Both the position numbers and the translations under genes were made by a program. A model generated the notes under the pieces. It was not told where the DNA came from. It saw nothing but the letters and a program-made list of their open reading frames with translations, and did no database searches. 64,000 nucleotides of DNA from Eubacteriales bacterium (lineage in GTDB: Bacteria; Bacillota; Clostridia; Acetivibrionales; JANLFN01), in NCBI GenBank assembly GCA_024655885.1, contig JANLFN010000010.1, forward strand, positions 48,634-112,633, in the 5' to 3' direction. Each line of letters opens with the position of its first letter. Positions within the stretch are counted from its first letter, which is position 1. Shown one piece after another: positions 16,591 to 26,112 of the stretch.

Positions 16591-17651
16591 CCGCCTGCTG
16601 CCGGCAGCCATGGAAACACAGCCACATTTTCCGCATGACGGACGATACAGGGATATTCCAGCACAGCAAATACGGGGTTCCCGATCCGTCCATGGGTTAT
16701 ACTACCGATGACAATGCCAGGGCTTTAATCATGGCCGTAATGCTCTATGAACGCTACCGCAAAAAACGGTATGAAAAATTGATTTACCGGTACATGGCTT
16801 TTTTGATGAATGCCCAGGATCAGGATGGCTGGTTTAAGAACTTCATGGGCTACGACAGGCGGTTCCTTGAGGAGAGGGGTTCGGAGGACTGCTTTGGCCG
16901 CTGCCTGTGGGCGCTGGGTTTTACGGCATCCAGTGAGTGTGTGCCGGCCAATGTAAGGCGTGCAGCCAGGCACCTTTTGAAGAAAGCGGCCGGAAACTGT
17001 GAGAATCTGGAATTTCCAAGGGCGAAGGCGTATTCGGTGATAGGGTTGAGGTATGTGGACACAGAAGGAGCCTATTCCCAGATACAGACATTGGCCAAGT
17101 CTCTTGCCGACCAGTATGACCGGTGCAAGGATACGGGCTGGAGCTGGTTTGAGGACACCATAACATACAGCAATGCGGTGCTGCCCTGGGCCATGCTTGT
17201 AGGGTATAAAATTACAAGAGAAGAAAGGTTCAGGGACATTGGGCTGGAGAGCCTGAAGTTTCTTGAGGATAAAACATTTAAAGACGGCTATTTCAAACCC
17301 GTGGGGTGCAAGGGGTGGCTTGTGAAGGGGAAAGAAGCCGCGGAGTTTGACGAGCAGCCGGTGGAGGCCTGCGAAGCTTTGCTTTGCTATCTTGAAGCTT
17401 ACAGCATCACAAAGGAGGAAAAATACCTGAATAAAGCCAGGCAGTGCTACAAATGGTATAGGGGATATAACTCTAAAGGCATTTGTTTGATTGATTCCGA
17501 AACAGGCGGCTGCTACGACGGGATTACACAGACCGGAGTAAATCTCAACCAGGGGGCGGAGAGCATCATTTCGTACAGTATAGCCGGGCTTTCGCTGCAA
17601 AAATACTGTAAAGCGTACGCAAGGAGGGGGAAGCGGGATGGCCGCAATTAG
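16587..17651 (+). CDS. Glycan-associated alpha/alpha-barrel-like protein
   Basis: 354 residues from ATG 16587, which overlaps the GT4 stop as ATGA; the longer frame to 16560 is less likely. Seen: DDTGIFQHSKYGVPDPSMGY, TTDDNARALI, helical repeats, and FDEQPVEACEALLCYLEAY. The helix-rich pattern with acidic TDDN and DEQP motifs suggests a six-hairpin glycosidase-like fold. Such proteins often follow, or are fused to, GT4 enzymes. Whether it cuts, phosphorolyses or only binds a glycan cannot be read here. The next gene starts 14 bases before its stop. Confidence 0.55.
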   Translation: MTACCRQPWKHSHIFRMTDDTGIFQHSKYGVPDPSMGYTTDDNARALIMAVMLYERYRKKRYEKLIYRYMAFLMNAQDQDGWFKNFMGYDRRFLEERGSEDCFGRCLWALGFTASSECVPANVRRAARHLLKKAAGNCENLEFPRAKAYSVIGLRYVDTEGAYSQIQTLAKSLADQYDRCKDTGWSWFEDTITYSNAVLPWAMLVGYKITREERFRDIGLESLKFLEDKTFKDGYFKPVGCKGWLVKGKEAAEFDEQPVEACEALLCYLEAYSITKEEKYLNKARQCYKWYRGYNSKGICLIDSETGGCYDGITQTGVNLNQGAESIISYSIAGLSLQKYCKAYARRGKRDGRN

Positions 17652-19005
17652 CAATCAGATTTTCAGGCAGTATGACATCCGGGGGATTTTCAGCCGGGAT
17701 TTGACTGCTGAAGACGCAGAATTGATAGGGAGAGCATTTGGAACTTATATTAGAAGAAAAGGTGAAACTGCGGTTGTCGTCGGCAGGGATAATCGAAAAT
17801 CTTCTCCTGCCCTGCATGAACATCTGGTCAAAGGTTTTTTGGAGACGGGTGTGGATGTCACCGATATTGGAGTGGTGGTCACGCCTATATTCTATTATTC
17901 CACCTACCTGTACGGGATAAATTCCGGGGTGATGATTACGGCAAGCCATAATCCTGCAGAATACAACGGGTTTAAAATCCAGCATTCAGGCCGGACACTC
18001 TATGGGGCCGAATTGCAGGAGATCAAAGGCATGGCGGAGGCAGGAAGCTTTGATGCGGGAAGCGGGAAATTGATTTGCAAATCCCCTGTTGATGACTATA
18101 TTCACACGATTTCAGATAAAATCAAGCCTGGCGGCAGAAAGCTGAAGGTGGTGGTTGATTGCGGCAACGGCACGGCGGGGCTGTTTGCACCGAAGGTTTT
18201 TGAGAAGCTTGGCTGCGCTGTAGAGCCGCTGTACTGTGAATCTGATCCGGACTTTCCAAACCACTTTCCTGATCCGTCCCGGCCGGAGAATCTAAAAGAC
18301 ATGATAAAGGCCGTGCAGGAAAACAAAGCGGACCTGGGGCTGGGCTTTGATGGGGACGGGGACAGGATTGGAGTTGTTGATGATAAGGGGAAGATTATCT
18401 GGGGAGATATGCTGATGATCTTGTTCTGGAGGGAGATATTGCCGAAATATCCTGGAACAAGCGCGATTGTTGAAGTAAAGTGTTCCGACCTGCTGGTAAA
18501 AGAAATCGAGAAATTAGGTGGGAAGCCTTTGTTCTATAAAACAGGGCATTCCTTAATCAAAGCCAAAATGAAAGAACTGAACGCCGTATTTACCGGTGAA
18601 ATGTCGGGACATATGTTCTTTGCCGACGAGTATTATGGATTTGATGACGCCCTGTATACAGGGGCGAGGCTGATCCGTTTATTATCGAATACAGAAAAAC
18701 CTTTGAGCGCTTTATTGGAGGACATCCCTAAAACGTATGCCACCCCTGAAATAAGGGTGGCATGTGACGAAGATAGGAAAAACGGGTATGTGGAAAATGC
18801 CAAAAGGTATTTCAAGGGTAAAGGGCTGGAAACCATTGATGTAGACGGAATAAGAGTTAGATGGAATAACGGATGGGGGCTTGTAAGGGCATCAAATACA
18901 GGTCCTGAACTCATTGTAAGGTGTGAGGCTTCAACCCGGGAAGCCCTTGAACAAATAAAAAGTGAAATAGCCAGATCCATTTCGCCATTACGGATGGCTG
19001 AATAA
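17638..19005 (+). CDS. manB: Phosphomannomutase/phosphoglucomutase
   Basis: 455 residues, alpha-D-phosphohexomutase family. Phosphoserine loop TASHNP with Ser103, metal loop GFDGDGDR, sugar loop GEMSGHMFF and the phosphate-binding RASNTGPELIVR near the end. It interconverts mannose-6-P and mannose-1-P (often glucose phosphates as well). AAGGAGGGGG precedes the ATG, inside the previous gene. It fits the GDP-mannose route with the nucleotidyltransferase and manA of this operon. Confidence 0.9.
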   Translation: MAAISNQIFRQYDIRGIFSRDLTAEDAELIGRAFGTYIRRKGETAVVVGRDNRKSSPALHEHLVKGFLETGVDVTDIGVVVTPIFYYSTYLYGINSGVMITASHNPAEYNGFKIQHSGRTLYGAELQEIKGMAEAGSFDAGSGKLICKSPVDDYIHTISDKIKPGGRKLKVVVDCGNGTAGLFAPKVFEKLGCAVEPLYCESDPDFPNHFPDPSRPENLKDMIKAVQENKADLGLGFDGDGDRIGVVDDKGKIIWGDMLMILFWREILPKYPGTSAIVEVKCSDLLVKEIEKLGGKPLFYKTGHSLIKAKMKELNAVFTGEMSGHMFFADEYYGFDDALYTGARLIRLLSNTEKPLSALLEDIPKTYATPEIRVACDEDRKNGYVENAKRYFKGKGLETIDVDGIRVRWNNGWGLVRASNTGPELIVRCEASTREALEQIKSEIARSISPLRMAE

Positions 19006-19070
19006 ATAAAATCACTAAGTGCAGCAAGTTAAATTGCATGAAGATTAGATTGTGAGGAGGGACGGGAAAT

Positions 19071-19628
19071 ATGAGTGATTCCTTCATTCGTGCAATTGAA
19101 AGAAACGAAAAGCCGGGCCAGGTAAGAAAAAATGGCTTTGTGCCCGGGGTTATTTATGGGAAAGGGATGAGTTCCAGGAGTGTGAAGTTTGACGAAAAAA
19201 CGCTCAAGAGGTTGCTGAGGGGGCATACCAAAAATGCAAAAATCTGTGTAAAAATGGGAGAAGAGGTGAAGCAATGCCTTATGAAGGAAATCCAGAAAGA
19301 CCCAATTACTGCGAAAATCCTTCACATCGAAATGCAAGCGGTACATGAAAACGACGTGGTAAAGCTTAAAGTGCCTATTTTGTTTAACGGCCGTGAAAAG
19401 CTTGCTGAAAGGCAGCACATTCTCCAGGTGTTTGTATCTGAAGTTGAAATTGCCGGACAGGCGGCCAATATGCCGGAATTTGTGAGTGTCGACGTAGAAA
19501 ACAAGAAGCTTGGAGACAAGATTACCGTAGAGGATATTTTTGTTGAACCTTCGGTCAAGATTGTAGATGATCCAAAGGAAATATATGCTGTCGTTACTAT
19601 GGCAAAGGAAATGAACATAGCAAGCTGA
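19071..19628 (+). CDS. rplY: 50S ribosomal protein bL25 / general stress protein Ctc
   Basis: 185 residues. N-terminal 5S-rRNA-binding domain (RKNGFVPGVIYGKG) and the C-terminal TL5/Ctc beta domain (SVDVENKKLGDKITVEDI), so it is the long Ctc form. GGAGGGACGGG precedes the ATG. Ctc is a stress protein in Bacillus; its place inside a CIRCE-headed operon fits heat-linked control. Confidence 0.92.
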   Translation: MSDSFIRAIERNEKPGQVRKNGFVPGVIYGKGMSSRSVKFDEKTLKRLLRGHTKNAKICVKMGEEVKQCLMKEIQKDPITAKILHIEMQAVHENDVVKLKVPILFNGREKLAERQHILQVFVSEVEIAGQAANMPEFVSVDVENKKLGDKITVEDIFVEPSVKIVDDPKEIYAVVTMAKEMNIAS

Positions 19629-19821
19629 TGGAAAGACTTCCAAGGCCGGTTTACCGCTGTTTTTCAAAAGTTCATTCAACAGGCTTGATTAAAGATGGAC
19701 AGGCATTCTTTTATCTGCAAATAAGAGGAGCACCTGTTCATTTTTTACAATAATCTGATTGAAAATGGGTTACTTGTCCAAAGACCGTCAATTTTTTAGA
19801 AAAAATCCGGAGGTGAAAAGG

Positions 19822-20907
19822 ATGCTCTATCCTTATAAGACAGTTCCGATTTTCAAGGATTATCTGTGGGGAGGCCACAACTTAAAAAGGCTGGGGAAGA
19901 AAGCGCCGGACGGCGTAATTGCTGAAAGCTGGGAACTATGCACCTTGCCCGGGAATGAGAGTGTAATTGCAAACGGAGTGGAAAAAGGCCGTAATCTAAA
20001 GGAACTTATAGAAAAATATGGCCGCTTATTTCTTGGACACAGCGCAGGCAAAAGTATGGCCGGCAAAAAAGGGGTGCCTTTTTTGCTTAAGTACATTGAT
20101 GCCAATGACAGGCTATCCATTCAAGTACATCCTGATGATATCTATGCGTTTTATCATGAAAACGGTCAGGCAGGAAAAACAGAAATGTGGTATATTCTTG
20201 ATGCAAAGCCGGAAGCCTGCATATTGCACGGTTTTAAGGAAGGCTGCAGCGCCGGTGAGATCAAAGAAGCAATCCATAAGGGGCAGCATGAATCCATATA
20301 CAGGAAAATAAAGGTGAAAAAGGGCGATATTGTTTATATCCCCGCAGGAACAGTTCATGCGTTGAATGAAGGTATTGTAGCGGCAGAAATACAGCAGCAT
20401 TCAAATTTGACCTACCGGATCTATGATTATGACCGGGTGGACGGACAGGGGAATAGAAGGCCTCTGCATTTGGAAAGAGCTTTCGATGTAATATCTTATG
20501 AAAACAAAAAGCCTACTTTTAGAGGTCTGGAAATTGACTGCGGCAATTATCAGGTAAGGTATTTAACAATATCAAAGAATTTCTGGGTCAGAGAATGGAG
20601 GATGCACGGCAGCGAAATTAAGTTTATGACAGAGGGAAATTTCCACACTTTTATGATTCTTGAGGGTGAGGCATGCTTTGCCCATGGCAGTGAACGGCTC
20701 CATGCGGGGGCATTAGAGACAGTGGTAATTCCTGCAGGCCTTAGGGAATTTTATATTAACGGCACCTTTACCGCTTTACATACTTTCATACCGGATTTGA
20801 CAGGCAATGCGCTTGGACCATTGCTTCAGGCCGGGTATTCCATGGATCAGATCCGCAGTAATGTGGCCGGGGCTGCCGATGAGGAATTTATTAAACAGGC
20901 AGTATAA
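19822..20907 (+). CDS. manA: Mannose-6-phosphate isomerase, class I
   Basis: 361 residues. Start at ATG 19822 with GGAGGTG six bases before it. Metal-binding cupin motifs: IQVHPDD, then KTEMWYI and PAGTVHAL with the zinc His/Glu set. It converts fructose-6-P to mannose-6-P and so feeds the phosphomannomutase and guanylyltransferase upstream. Last gene of the glycan group. No clear terminator before the cobalamin leader. Confidence 0.9.
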   Translation: MLYPYKTVPIFKDYLWGGHNLKRLGKKAPDGVIAESWELCTLPGNESVIANGVEKGRNLKELIEKYGRLFLGHSAGKSMAGKKGVPFLLKYIDANDRLSIQVHPDDIYAFYHENGQAGKTEMWYILDAKPEACILHGFKEGCSAGEIKEAIHKGQHESIYRKIKVKKGDIVYIPAGTVHALNEGIVAAEIQQHSNLTYRIYDYDRVDGQGNRRPLHLERAFDVISYENKKPTFRGLEIDCGNYQVRYLTISKNFWVREWRMHGSEIKFMTEGNFHTFMILEGEACFAHGSERLHAGALETVVIPAGLREFYINGTFTALHTFIPDLTGNALGPLLQAGYSMDQIRSNVAGAADEEFIKQAV

Positions 20908-20988
20908 ATTTTAAGAATAAGGTGTACGGCCTGTGGATGTGTTCTTGGGAAAATAGAAGGAGACGGACAAATGAAATGGCAATAACTA

Positions 20989-21017
20989 TAGACAAGGGAC
21001 GCATATAATGATATAAT
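20989..21017 (+). promoter_or_regulatory. Sigma-A promoter of the cobalamin operon
   Basis: TAGACA (20989-20994), 17-base spacer, TATAAT (21012-21017), about 100 bases before the riboswitch core. Confidence 0.65.
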
Positions 21018-21059
21018 TTTTAAAGAAGTAAGGGGATTTATTCTACGGTTCAAGCAACG

Positions 21060-21256
21060 CCGGACTGGAGGGTATCCCTTTTAAAAACGAATAAAATAAC
21101 GGATTGCGAGTGCGCAGATCAGAATCTGCCAAGAGGGAAATAGGTTGAAGCCTATGCGGTCCCGCCGCTGTGAAGGAGAGGACCCCTGCAAAATGCCACT
21201 GGAAAAACCGGGAAGGTGCAGGGGGACGATGATCCTGAGCCAGAAGACCTGCTCGC
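21060..21256 (+). promoter_or_regulatory. Cobalamin (AdoCbl) riboswitch
   Basis: Conserved core: AGAGGGAAATAGG, then AAGCCTATGCGGTCCCGCC and GCTGTGAAGG (21132-21176), and the B12 box GAGCCAGAAGACCTGC (21237-21252). A GCAGAT/ATCTGC hairpin precedes the core. It is followed by a strong terminator at 21321, so ligand binding would stop transcription. It controls the whole tetrapyrrole operon to about 42 kb, including haem-pathway genes. Confidence 0.95.
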
Positions 21257-21320
21257 AGTTGTTTTCATTGGTAAGCCTACGAAGGATAGGATACTGGGCC
21301 AATATTGCGGTGTGTTTTCA

Positions 21321-21353
21321 ACCTCTTATCCTGTTGGGATAAGAGGTTTTTTT
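21321..21353 (+). terminator. Riboswitch expression-platform terminator
   Basis: CCTCTTATCC (21322-21331) pairs perfectly with GGATAAGAGG (21337-21346), then seven T. The purine-rich GAAGGATAGG at 21281-21290 could pair with the left arm as antiterminator. Confidence 0.93.
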
Positions 21354-21380
21354 GGCTTATTAGGGAGGGGGATAAAAAGC

Positions 21381-22007
21381 ATGCTGGATGGAATTGAAAT
21401 TATTAACCCGGGGGATATCGAAAAAAAGAGCTTTGAAATTTTGTCGGGGATACTGGGAAACCGGGTTTTCAACCCCATGCATGAACCTGTTGTAAAGAGG
21501 GTTATACACACTACGGCGGATTTTGAATATGCAGATATATTGAACATAAGTGAGAGTGCGGTGGAAAAGGGCATAGAAGCCATTAAAGCGGGCTGCAATG
21601 TGGTGACGGACACAAAAATGGCGGCCTCGGGCATCAATAAAAAATCCCTGGGCAGGTTTGGGGGGCAGGTGTTCTGCTACATGGACGATGCGGAGGTTGC
21701 GGCCCGGGCGAAGGAGAGAAACGTCACCAGGGCTTCGGTTTGCATGGAAAAGGCTTCAGTCGATCCCAATAACAAGATTTATGCCATAGGCAATGCTCCA
21801 ACGGCATTGATCCGGCTGTACGAGCTCATAAAGGAGGGTGCCGCATCTCCTGCCCTTGTGGTGGGCGTGCCCGTCGGATTTGTCAACGTGGTTGAATCCA
21901 AGGAGCTGTTTAAAAAGGCAGGGGTGCCCTACATTATTTCGGATGGCAGAAAAGGCGGAAGCAATGTGGCGGCAGCCATCATAAACGCCATGCTGTATAT
22001 GATTTGA
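21381..22007 (+). CDS. cbiC: Cobalt-precorrin-8 methylmutase
   Basis: 208 residues. Moves the C11 methyl to C12 to give cobyrinic acid. Seen: catalytic His in VIHTTADFEY, NVVTDTKMAASGI and VVGVPVGFVNVVESKE. Start at ATG 21381 with GGGAGGGGG upstream; the open frame before it runs through the terminator and riboswitch. First gene of the cob operon. Confidence 0.95.
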   Translation: MLDGIEIINPGDIEKKSFEILSGILGNRVFNPMHEPVVKRVIHTTADFEYADILNISESAVEKGIEAIKAGCNVVTDTKMAASGINKKSLGRFGGQVFCYMDDAEVAARAKERNVTRASVCMEKASVDPNNKIYAIGNAPTALIRLYELIKEGAASPALVVGVPVGFVNVVESKELFKKAGVPYIISDGRKGGSNVAAAIINAMLYMI

Positions 22008-22088
22008 AGGGACCAGCGGCGGACTATGGACGGCAGGGAGACGGGAAACCGGAGTGAGCCGGGGAATGGGCGGCAAAAAGGACATATC

Positions 22089-23213
22089 ATGGATAACTAC
22101 GTGATTGTGAACGGGAAAAAATTCAGAAAAGGCTACACCACAGGTTCATGTGCGGCAGCGGCAAGCAAGGCGGCCGTGAGCATGCTGGTTTCGGGCAGGG
22201 TTGTGGACACGGTGGACATAGATACCCCCGCAGGGGTACGGTTGAACCTTCCTGTGGCGGACAGCGTTTTTTGCGAGGACAGTGCAAGGTGTTCGGTGGT
22301 GAAAGACGGCGGGGATGACCCGGATATGACCTCGGGCTTGAAAATTTTTGCGGAGGCCCGGTTTAGAGCAGAAAAGGGAATTGAAGTAAAGGCGGGAGAA
22401 GGGATAGGAACAGTGACATCCCCGGGCCTGAAGGTCAAGGTGGGCCTGCCGGCCATAAATCCTGTGCCCATGCAGATGATATTGAAGGAAGTGGGAGAAG
22501 TCCTGCCCGAAAATAGAGGAGTTAAAATTACTCTAAGCGTTCCCGGGGGGGACCGGGTGGCCCTGAAGACATATAACCCCAGGCTGGGCATTGTGGGGGG
22601 AATCTCCATCCTCGGGACCTCGGGGATCGTGGTGCCCATGTCGGAGGAGGCGTGGAAGGATTCGCTGGCGCTGGAGCTGAGTGTGGCGGCGGCCAGGGGC
22701 CGGGACAGGATCATCTATACCTTCGGGAATTACGGGGAGGATTTTGTACTCAACAAACTGGGACTGAGCGGTGAACTTGTCATAAAGACCAGCAATTTTT
22801 TAGGCTTTATGCTGGAAAAGGCAGTGGAGCACAAGATAAAGGAGGTCCTCCTGGTGGGCCACCTGGGCAAGATTGTCAAGGTGGCGGCGGGGATATTCCA
22901 CACCCACAGCAAGGTAGCCGACGCGAGGATGGAGATCCTGGCGGCCTACGCGGCGCTGGAGGGAGCTGACACCGAAACCGTCGCCCGGATTTACGGGTGC
23001 AAGACCACCGAAGCGGCGGCGGAGATTATCAATGCCCGGGGGCTTGAGGGGGTATACGGCAGAATAGTGGAAAATGCTTCCAAAAGGTGCACCGGCTACA
23101 CCTTTGACAGAGTCAAGGTGGGAACGGTCCTATTCGGCGGGGGAAATACGGTCCTGGCCAGGGACAGAGCGGCGGACGAGATTATTGAAAAGCTGGGGGG
23201 AACACATGGGTAA
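22089..23213 (+). CDS. cbiD: Cobalt-precorrin-5B C1-methyltransferase
   Basis: 374 residues. CbiD signature FRKGYTTGSCAAAA at the N-terminus and FGNYGEDFVLN, LVGHLGKIVKVAAGIFHTHS. Anaerobic-pathway enzyme that methylates C1 with S-adenosylmethionine. Start at ATG 22089; AAAAGG seven bases before. It overlaps cbiET by 8 bases. Confidence 0.95.
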   Translation: MDNYVIVNGKKFRKGYTTGSCAAAASKAAVSMLVSGRVVDTVDIDTPAGVRLNLPVADSVFCEDSARCSVVKDGGDDPDMTSGLKIFAEARFRAEKGIEVKAGEGIGTVTSPGLKVKVGLPAINPVPMQMILKEVGEVLPENRGVKITLSVPGGDRVALKTYNPRLGIVGGISILGTSGIVVPMSEEAWKDSLALELSVAAARGRDRIIYTFGNYGEDFVLNKLGLSGELVIKTSNFLGFMLEKAVEHKIKEVLLVGHLGKIVKVAAGIFHTHSKVADARMEILAAYAALEGADTETVARIYGCKTTEAAAEIINARGLEGVYGRIVENASKRCTGYTFDRVKVGTVLFGGGNTVLARDRAADEIIEKLGGTHG

Positions 23214-24453
23214 CAGGCTGTATATCGTGGGCATAGGGCCCGGAGAAAGGGATTTTATCACTCCTGCGGCCAAAAAACTGGTGGAGGGCAGCGACGTCAT
23301 CATCGGCGGCAGGAGGAACCTGGAGCTGTTTGACGGCATGGACAGGGATAAGCTGGTCATCGGCGGCAACCTGGATGAAATATATGAGTACATAAGGGAA
23401 AACATCGGGAAAAAGAGCATTGCCGTACTTGTCACCGGAGACCCCGGGCTTTACAGCATGATGGAGTTCCTGAAAAGAAAGCTGGAAAACGTGGATATGG
23501 AGGTACTGCCCGGCATAAGCTCCTTCCAGTACCTGTGCAGCAGGATGAAGCTCAGCTGGGATGATGTTTTTATTACCAGCGTGCACGGAAGGGAACAGGC
23601 GGACCTCTTAGATATCATTAGAAAAAATGGCAAGGTGGCCATTTTCGCAGGCGGCGGGCATAAACCGGACAGCGTGTGCAGGCAGCTTGCGGCGGCGGGA
23701 TTAAAGGACCTGGTTGTGACGGTGGGGGAAAACCTCTCTTATCCCGACGAAAGGATTGTGGAGGGAAGTCCGGAAGACATCGGAAAGATGGGTTTTGGCA
23801 ACCTGGCCATCATGATGGTGCGGCATAAAGATGAAGGGGGACTGCCGGAGAGGGCATGGGAGTATGTGACCCACGGCATACCCGACGACCTGTTTATCCG
23901 CGGGGATGTGCCCATGACAAAGGAGGAGGTCCGGTCGGTTTCCCTTTCCAAGCTGAGGCTCAAGGAGGACAGTACGGTTGTGGACATCGGAGCGGGAACC
24001 GGTTCGGTATCCATAGAGTGCGGCTTAAGATGCCGCTGTGGAAAGGTATACGCCGTGGAAAAAAACAGTGCGGCGGTGGAATTGGTCAAAAAGAATAGGG
24101 ACAAATTCGGGACAGGCAATGTGGAAGTCATAGAAGGAGAAGCCCCGGATGCGCTTGAGGCGCTGCCCCTGCCCGACAGGGTATTCGTCGGCGGATCAGG
24201 GGGAGATATGTTCAGGATACTGGAATGGGTGCGGAAGATTCCCAAGGAGGTAAGAACCGTCATCAATGCGGTTACCGTGGAATCCACCTGTGAAGCGCTG
24301 GATGCGCTAAAAACCCTGGGGTTTGAGGATGTGGAAGTGGTGAACATCTCCGTCTCCCGGGGCAGGGCGGTTGGAGGGAAGCACCTGATGCAGGCAATAA
24401 ACCCCGTCTATGTCATAAGCGCCAACAAGCCGGAAGGCGTGGAGAAGGGCTGA
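23206..24453 (+). CDS. cbiET: Fused CbiE-CbiT (C5,C15-methyltransferase/decarboxylase)
   Basis: 415 residues. CbiE half (to about 200): VGIGPGERDFITPAA, VTGDPGLYSM and LPGISSFQYL, a tetrapyrrole methylase. CbiT half (about 215 to end): TKEEVRSVSLSKLRL, VDIGAGTGSVSIEC, a class I methyltransferase that also decarboxylates. This fusion equals CobL. Start at ATG 23206 within the cbiD end. The GCTGAG repeat begins at its stop codon. Confidence 0.95.
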   Translation: MGNRLYIVGIGPGERDFITPAAKKLVEGSDVIIGGRRNLELFDGMDRDKLVIGGNLDEIYEYIRENIGKKSIAVLVTGDPGLYSMMEFLKRKLENVDMEVLPGISSFQYLCSRMKLSWDDVFITSVHGREQADLLDIIRKNGKVAIFAGGGHKPDSVCRQLAAAGLKDLVVTVGENLSYPDERIVEGSPEDIGKMGFGNLAIMMVRHKDEGGLPERAWEYVTHGIPDDLFIRGDVPMTKEEVRSVSLSKLRLKEDSTVVDIGAGTGSVSIECGLRCRCGKVYAVEKNSAAVELVKKNRDKFGTGNVEVIEGEAPDALEALPLPDRVFVGGSGGDMFRILEWVRKIPKEVRTVINAVTVESTCEALDALKTLGFEDVEVVNISVSRGRAVGGKHLMQAINPVYVISANKPEGVEKG

Positions 24454-24600
24454 GGAGGCTGAGGGCTGAGGCAAAAAGGCTGAGAAAGCTGAGGGCTGAG
24501 AGCTGAGGCTGGAGAAAGGCTCTGGAGCAGAGCAAGGTTAAGGCTGTAGTAGGGCTATGGAGAAGGGCAAGGATGTGCAGCCTTCCTCCGTAATGCGGAA
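24452..24600 (+). repeat. GCTGAG repeat, copy D (cbiET-cbiL gap)
   Basis: Two blocks of GCTGAG units, then the core GGAGCAGAGCAAGGTTAAGG and a second core-like GGAGAAGGGCAAGG. A different hairpin, CCTTCC (from 24581) with GGAAGG (to 24603), takes the place of the CTCAGC array. The repeat starts on the cbiET TGA. Confidence 0.75.
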
Positions 24601-24650
24601 GGGCAGGTATTAAGATCAGGGATAAAAATTATACCAGAAGGAGAATGCGC

Positions 24651-25358
24651 GTGCCAGGAAAATTATACGGAATCGGTGTAGGACCGGGAGACCCCGAACT
24701 GGTCACACTAAAAGCCAAAAGAATACTTGAGGGGATCGACTATATAGCGATCCCGAAGACTTCCCCGGGGAAAGGCAGCAAAGCTTTATCCATTGTGGAG
24801 GGCTTGCTGGGCGGCAAGAAGGAAATTATTGAACTGGTTTTTCCCATGAGCTTTGACGAGAAGGTTCTGGAGGAAGGCTGGGGTGAAGCGGTTGCAGGGG
24901 TGAGGGAAAAGCTGGATGCCGGAAAAAATGTGGCTTTCATCACCCTTGGCGACCCCACGGTTTACAGTACCTATATCTACATACACAAGACTTTGAAGGC
25001 GGAGGGATATGACATTGAAATCATTCCGGGAGTGACTTCCTTTTGTGCCTCCGCCGCCAGGGTGGGAATCAGCCTTGGAGAAAACAAGGAGGGGATTGCC
25101 GTCATACCTTCGGCCTATGACTGTGAAAACCTGGACAGCATACTGGACAGCTTTGACAACATCGTCCTGATGAAGGTGGCCAGCAGCCTCCCCAGGCTAA
25201 AAGACATTTTAAAGGAAAAAGGACTGATGGACAAGGCGGTGCTTGTCAGCAAGTGCGGCTTTGAAGACGAGGTCATCGAGTTTGATATGGAAGAAGCTTC
25301 AAAGAGCAGGCACAGCTATTTTTCAACCATGATTATTAAAAAGAATGGGGTAAGGTGA
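24651..25358 (+). CDS. cbiL: Cobalt-precorrin-2 C20-methyltransferase
   Basis: 235 residues from GTG 24651. Tetrapyrrole methylase: GIGVGPGDPELVTLKA, TLGDPTVYSTYIYI and IPGVTSFCASAA. GTG was chosen because AAGGAG lies seven bases before it; the ATG at 24645 is one base from that site. Methylates C20 after cobalt insertion. Ends one base before cbiF. Confidence 0.95.
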   Translation: MPGKLYGIGVGPGDPELVTLKAKRILEGIDYIAIPKTSPGKGSKALSIVEGLLGGKKEIIELVFPMSFDEKVLEEGWGEAVAGVREKLDAGKNVAFITLGDPTVYSTYIYIHKTLKAEGYDIEIIPGVTSFCASAARVGISLGENKEGIAVIPSAYDCENLDSILDSFDNIVLMKVASSLPRLKDILKEKGLMDKAVLVSKCGFEDEVIEFDMEEASKSRHSYFSTMIIKKNGVR

Positions 25359-25359
25359 G

Positions 25360-26112
25360 ATGGTATATTTTATAGGCGCAGGTCCGGGAGATCCGGAATT
25401 AATTACCGTCAAAGGGCAGCGGCTTCTGGGAGAGGCCGATATCATCATCTATGCGGGCTCCCTGGTCAATAAGGAACTGCTGAAGCCGGCCAAAAGCGGG
25501 TGCAAAATTTATAACAGTGCCCAAATGACGCTGGAGGAAGTCATTGCCGTCATGGAAGAAGGGGAAAGGGAAGGGAAAATGACTGTCCGGCTGCACACGG
25601 GAGACCCTTCGATTTACGGCGCCATCCGTGAGCAGATGGATGAGCTTGACAAAAGGGGGATCCACTATGAGGTGGTCCCGGGGGTCAGCTCCTTCTGCGC
25701 TGCGGCTGCAGCCCTTAAAAAGGAATATACCCTGCCGGGGGTGACACAGACCATCATCCTGACACGGATGGAGGGCAGGACCGAGGTGCCGGACAGGGAG
25801 AGCATCCAGGCCCTGGCTTCCCACAAGGCGACCATGATTATTTTCCTCAGCGTGCAGATGATTGATGAGCTTGTGAAGCGGCTGCAGGCAGGATACGGGG
25901 AGGATACGCCCATCGCTGTGGTCTACAAGGCGTCCTGGCCTGAGCAGAAGGTGATCCGGGGGACCTTGGGGAACATTTCCGCGCTGGTGGGCAGGGAAAA
26001 TGTGAGGAAAACTGCGCTGATCGTCGTAGGCGGGTTTCTCGGAAACGACTATGAGCTGTCCAGGCTTTACGATAAGACCTTCAGCCATGAATACAGGAGC
26101 GCGGCGGAATGA
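25360..26112 (+). CDS. cbiF: Cobalt-precorrin-4 C11-methyltransferase
   Basis: 250 residues. FIGAGPGDPELITVKG, YAGSLVNKELL, RLHTGDPSIYGAI and PGVSSFCAAAAAL identify CbiF/CobM. S-adenosylmethionine-dependent methylation at C11. It shares ATGA with cbiG. Confidence 0.96.
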   Translation: MVYFIGAGPGDPELITVKGQRLLGEADIIIYAGSLVNKELLKPAKSGCKIYNSAQMTLEEVIAVMEEGEREGKMTVRLHTGDPSIYGAIREQMDELDKRGIHYEVVPGVSSFCAAAAALKKEYTLPGVTQTIILTRMEGRTEVPDRESIQALASHKATMIIFLSVQMIDELVKRLQAGYGEDTPIAVVYKASWPEQKVIRGTLGNISALVGRENVRKTALIVVGGFLGNDYELSRLYDKTFSHEYRSAAE

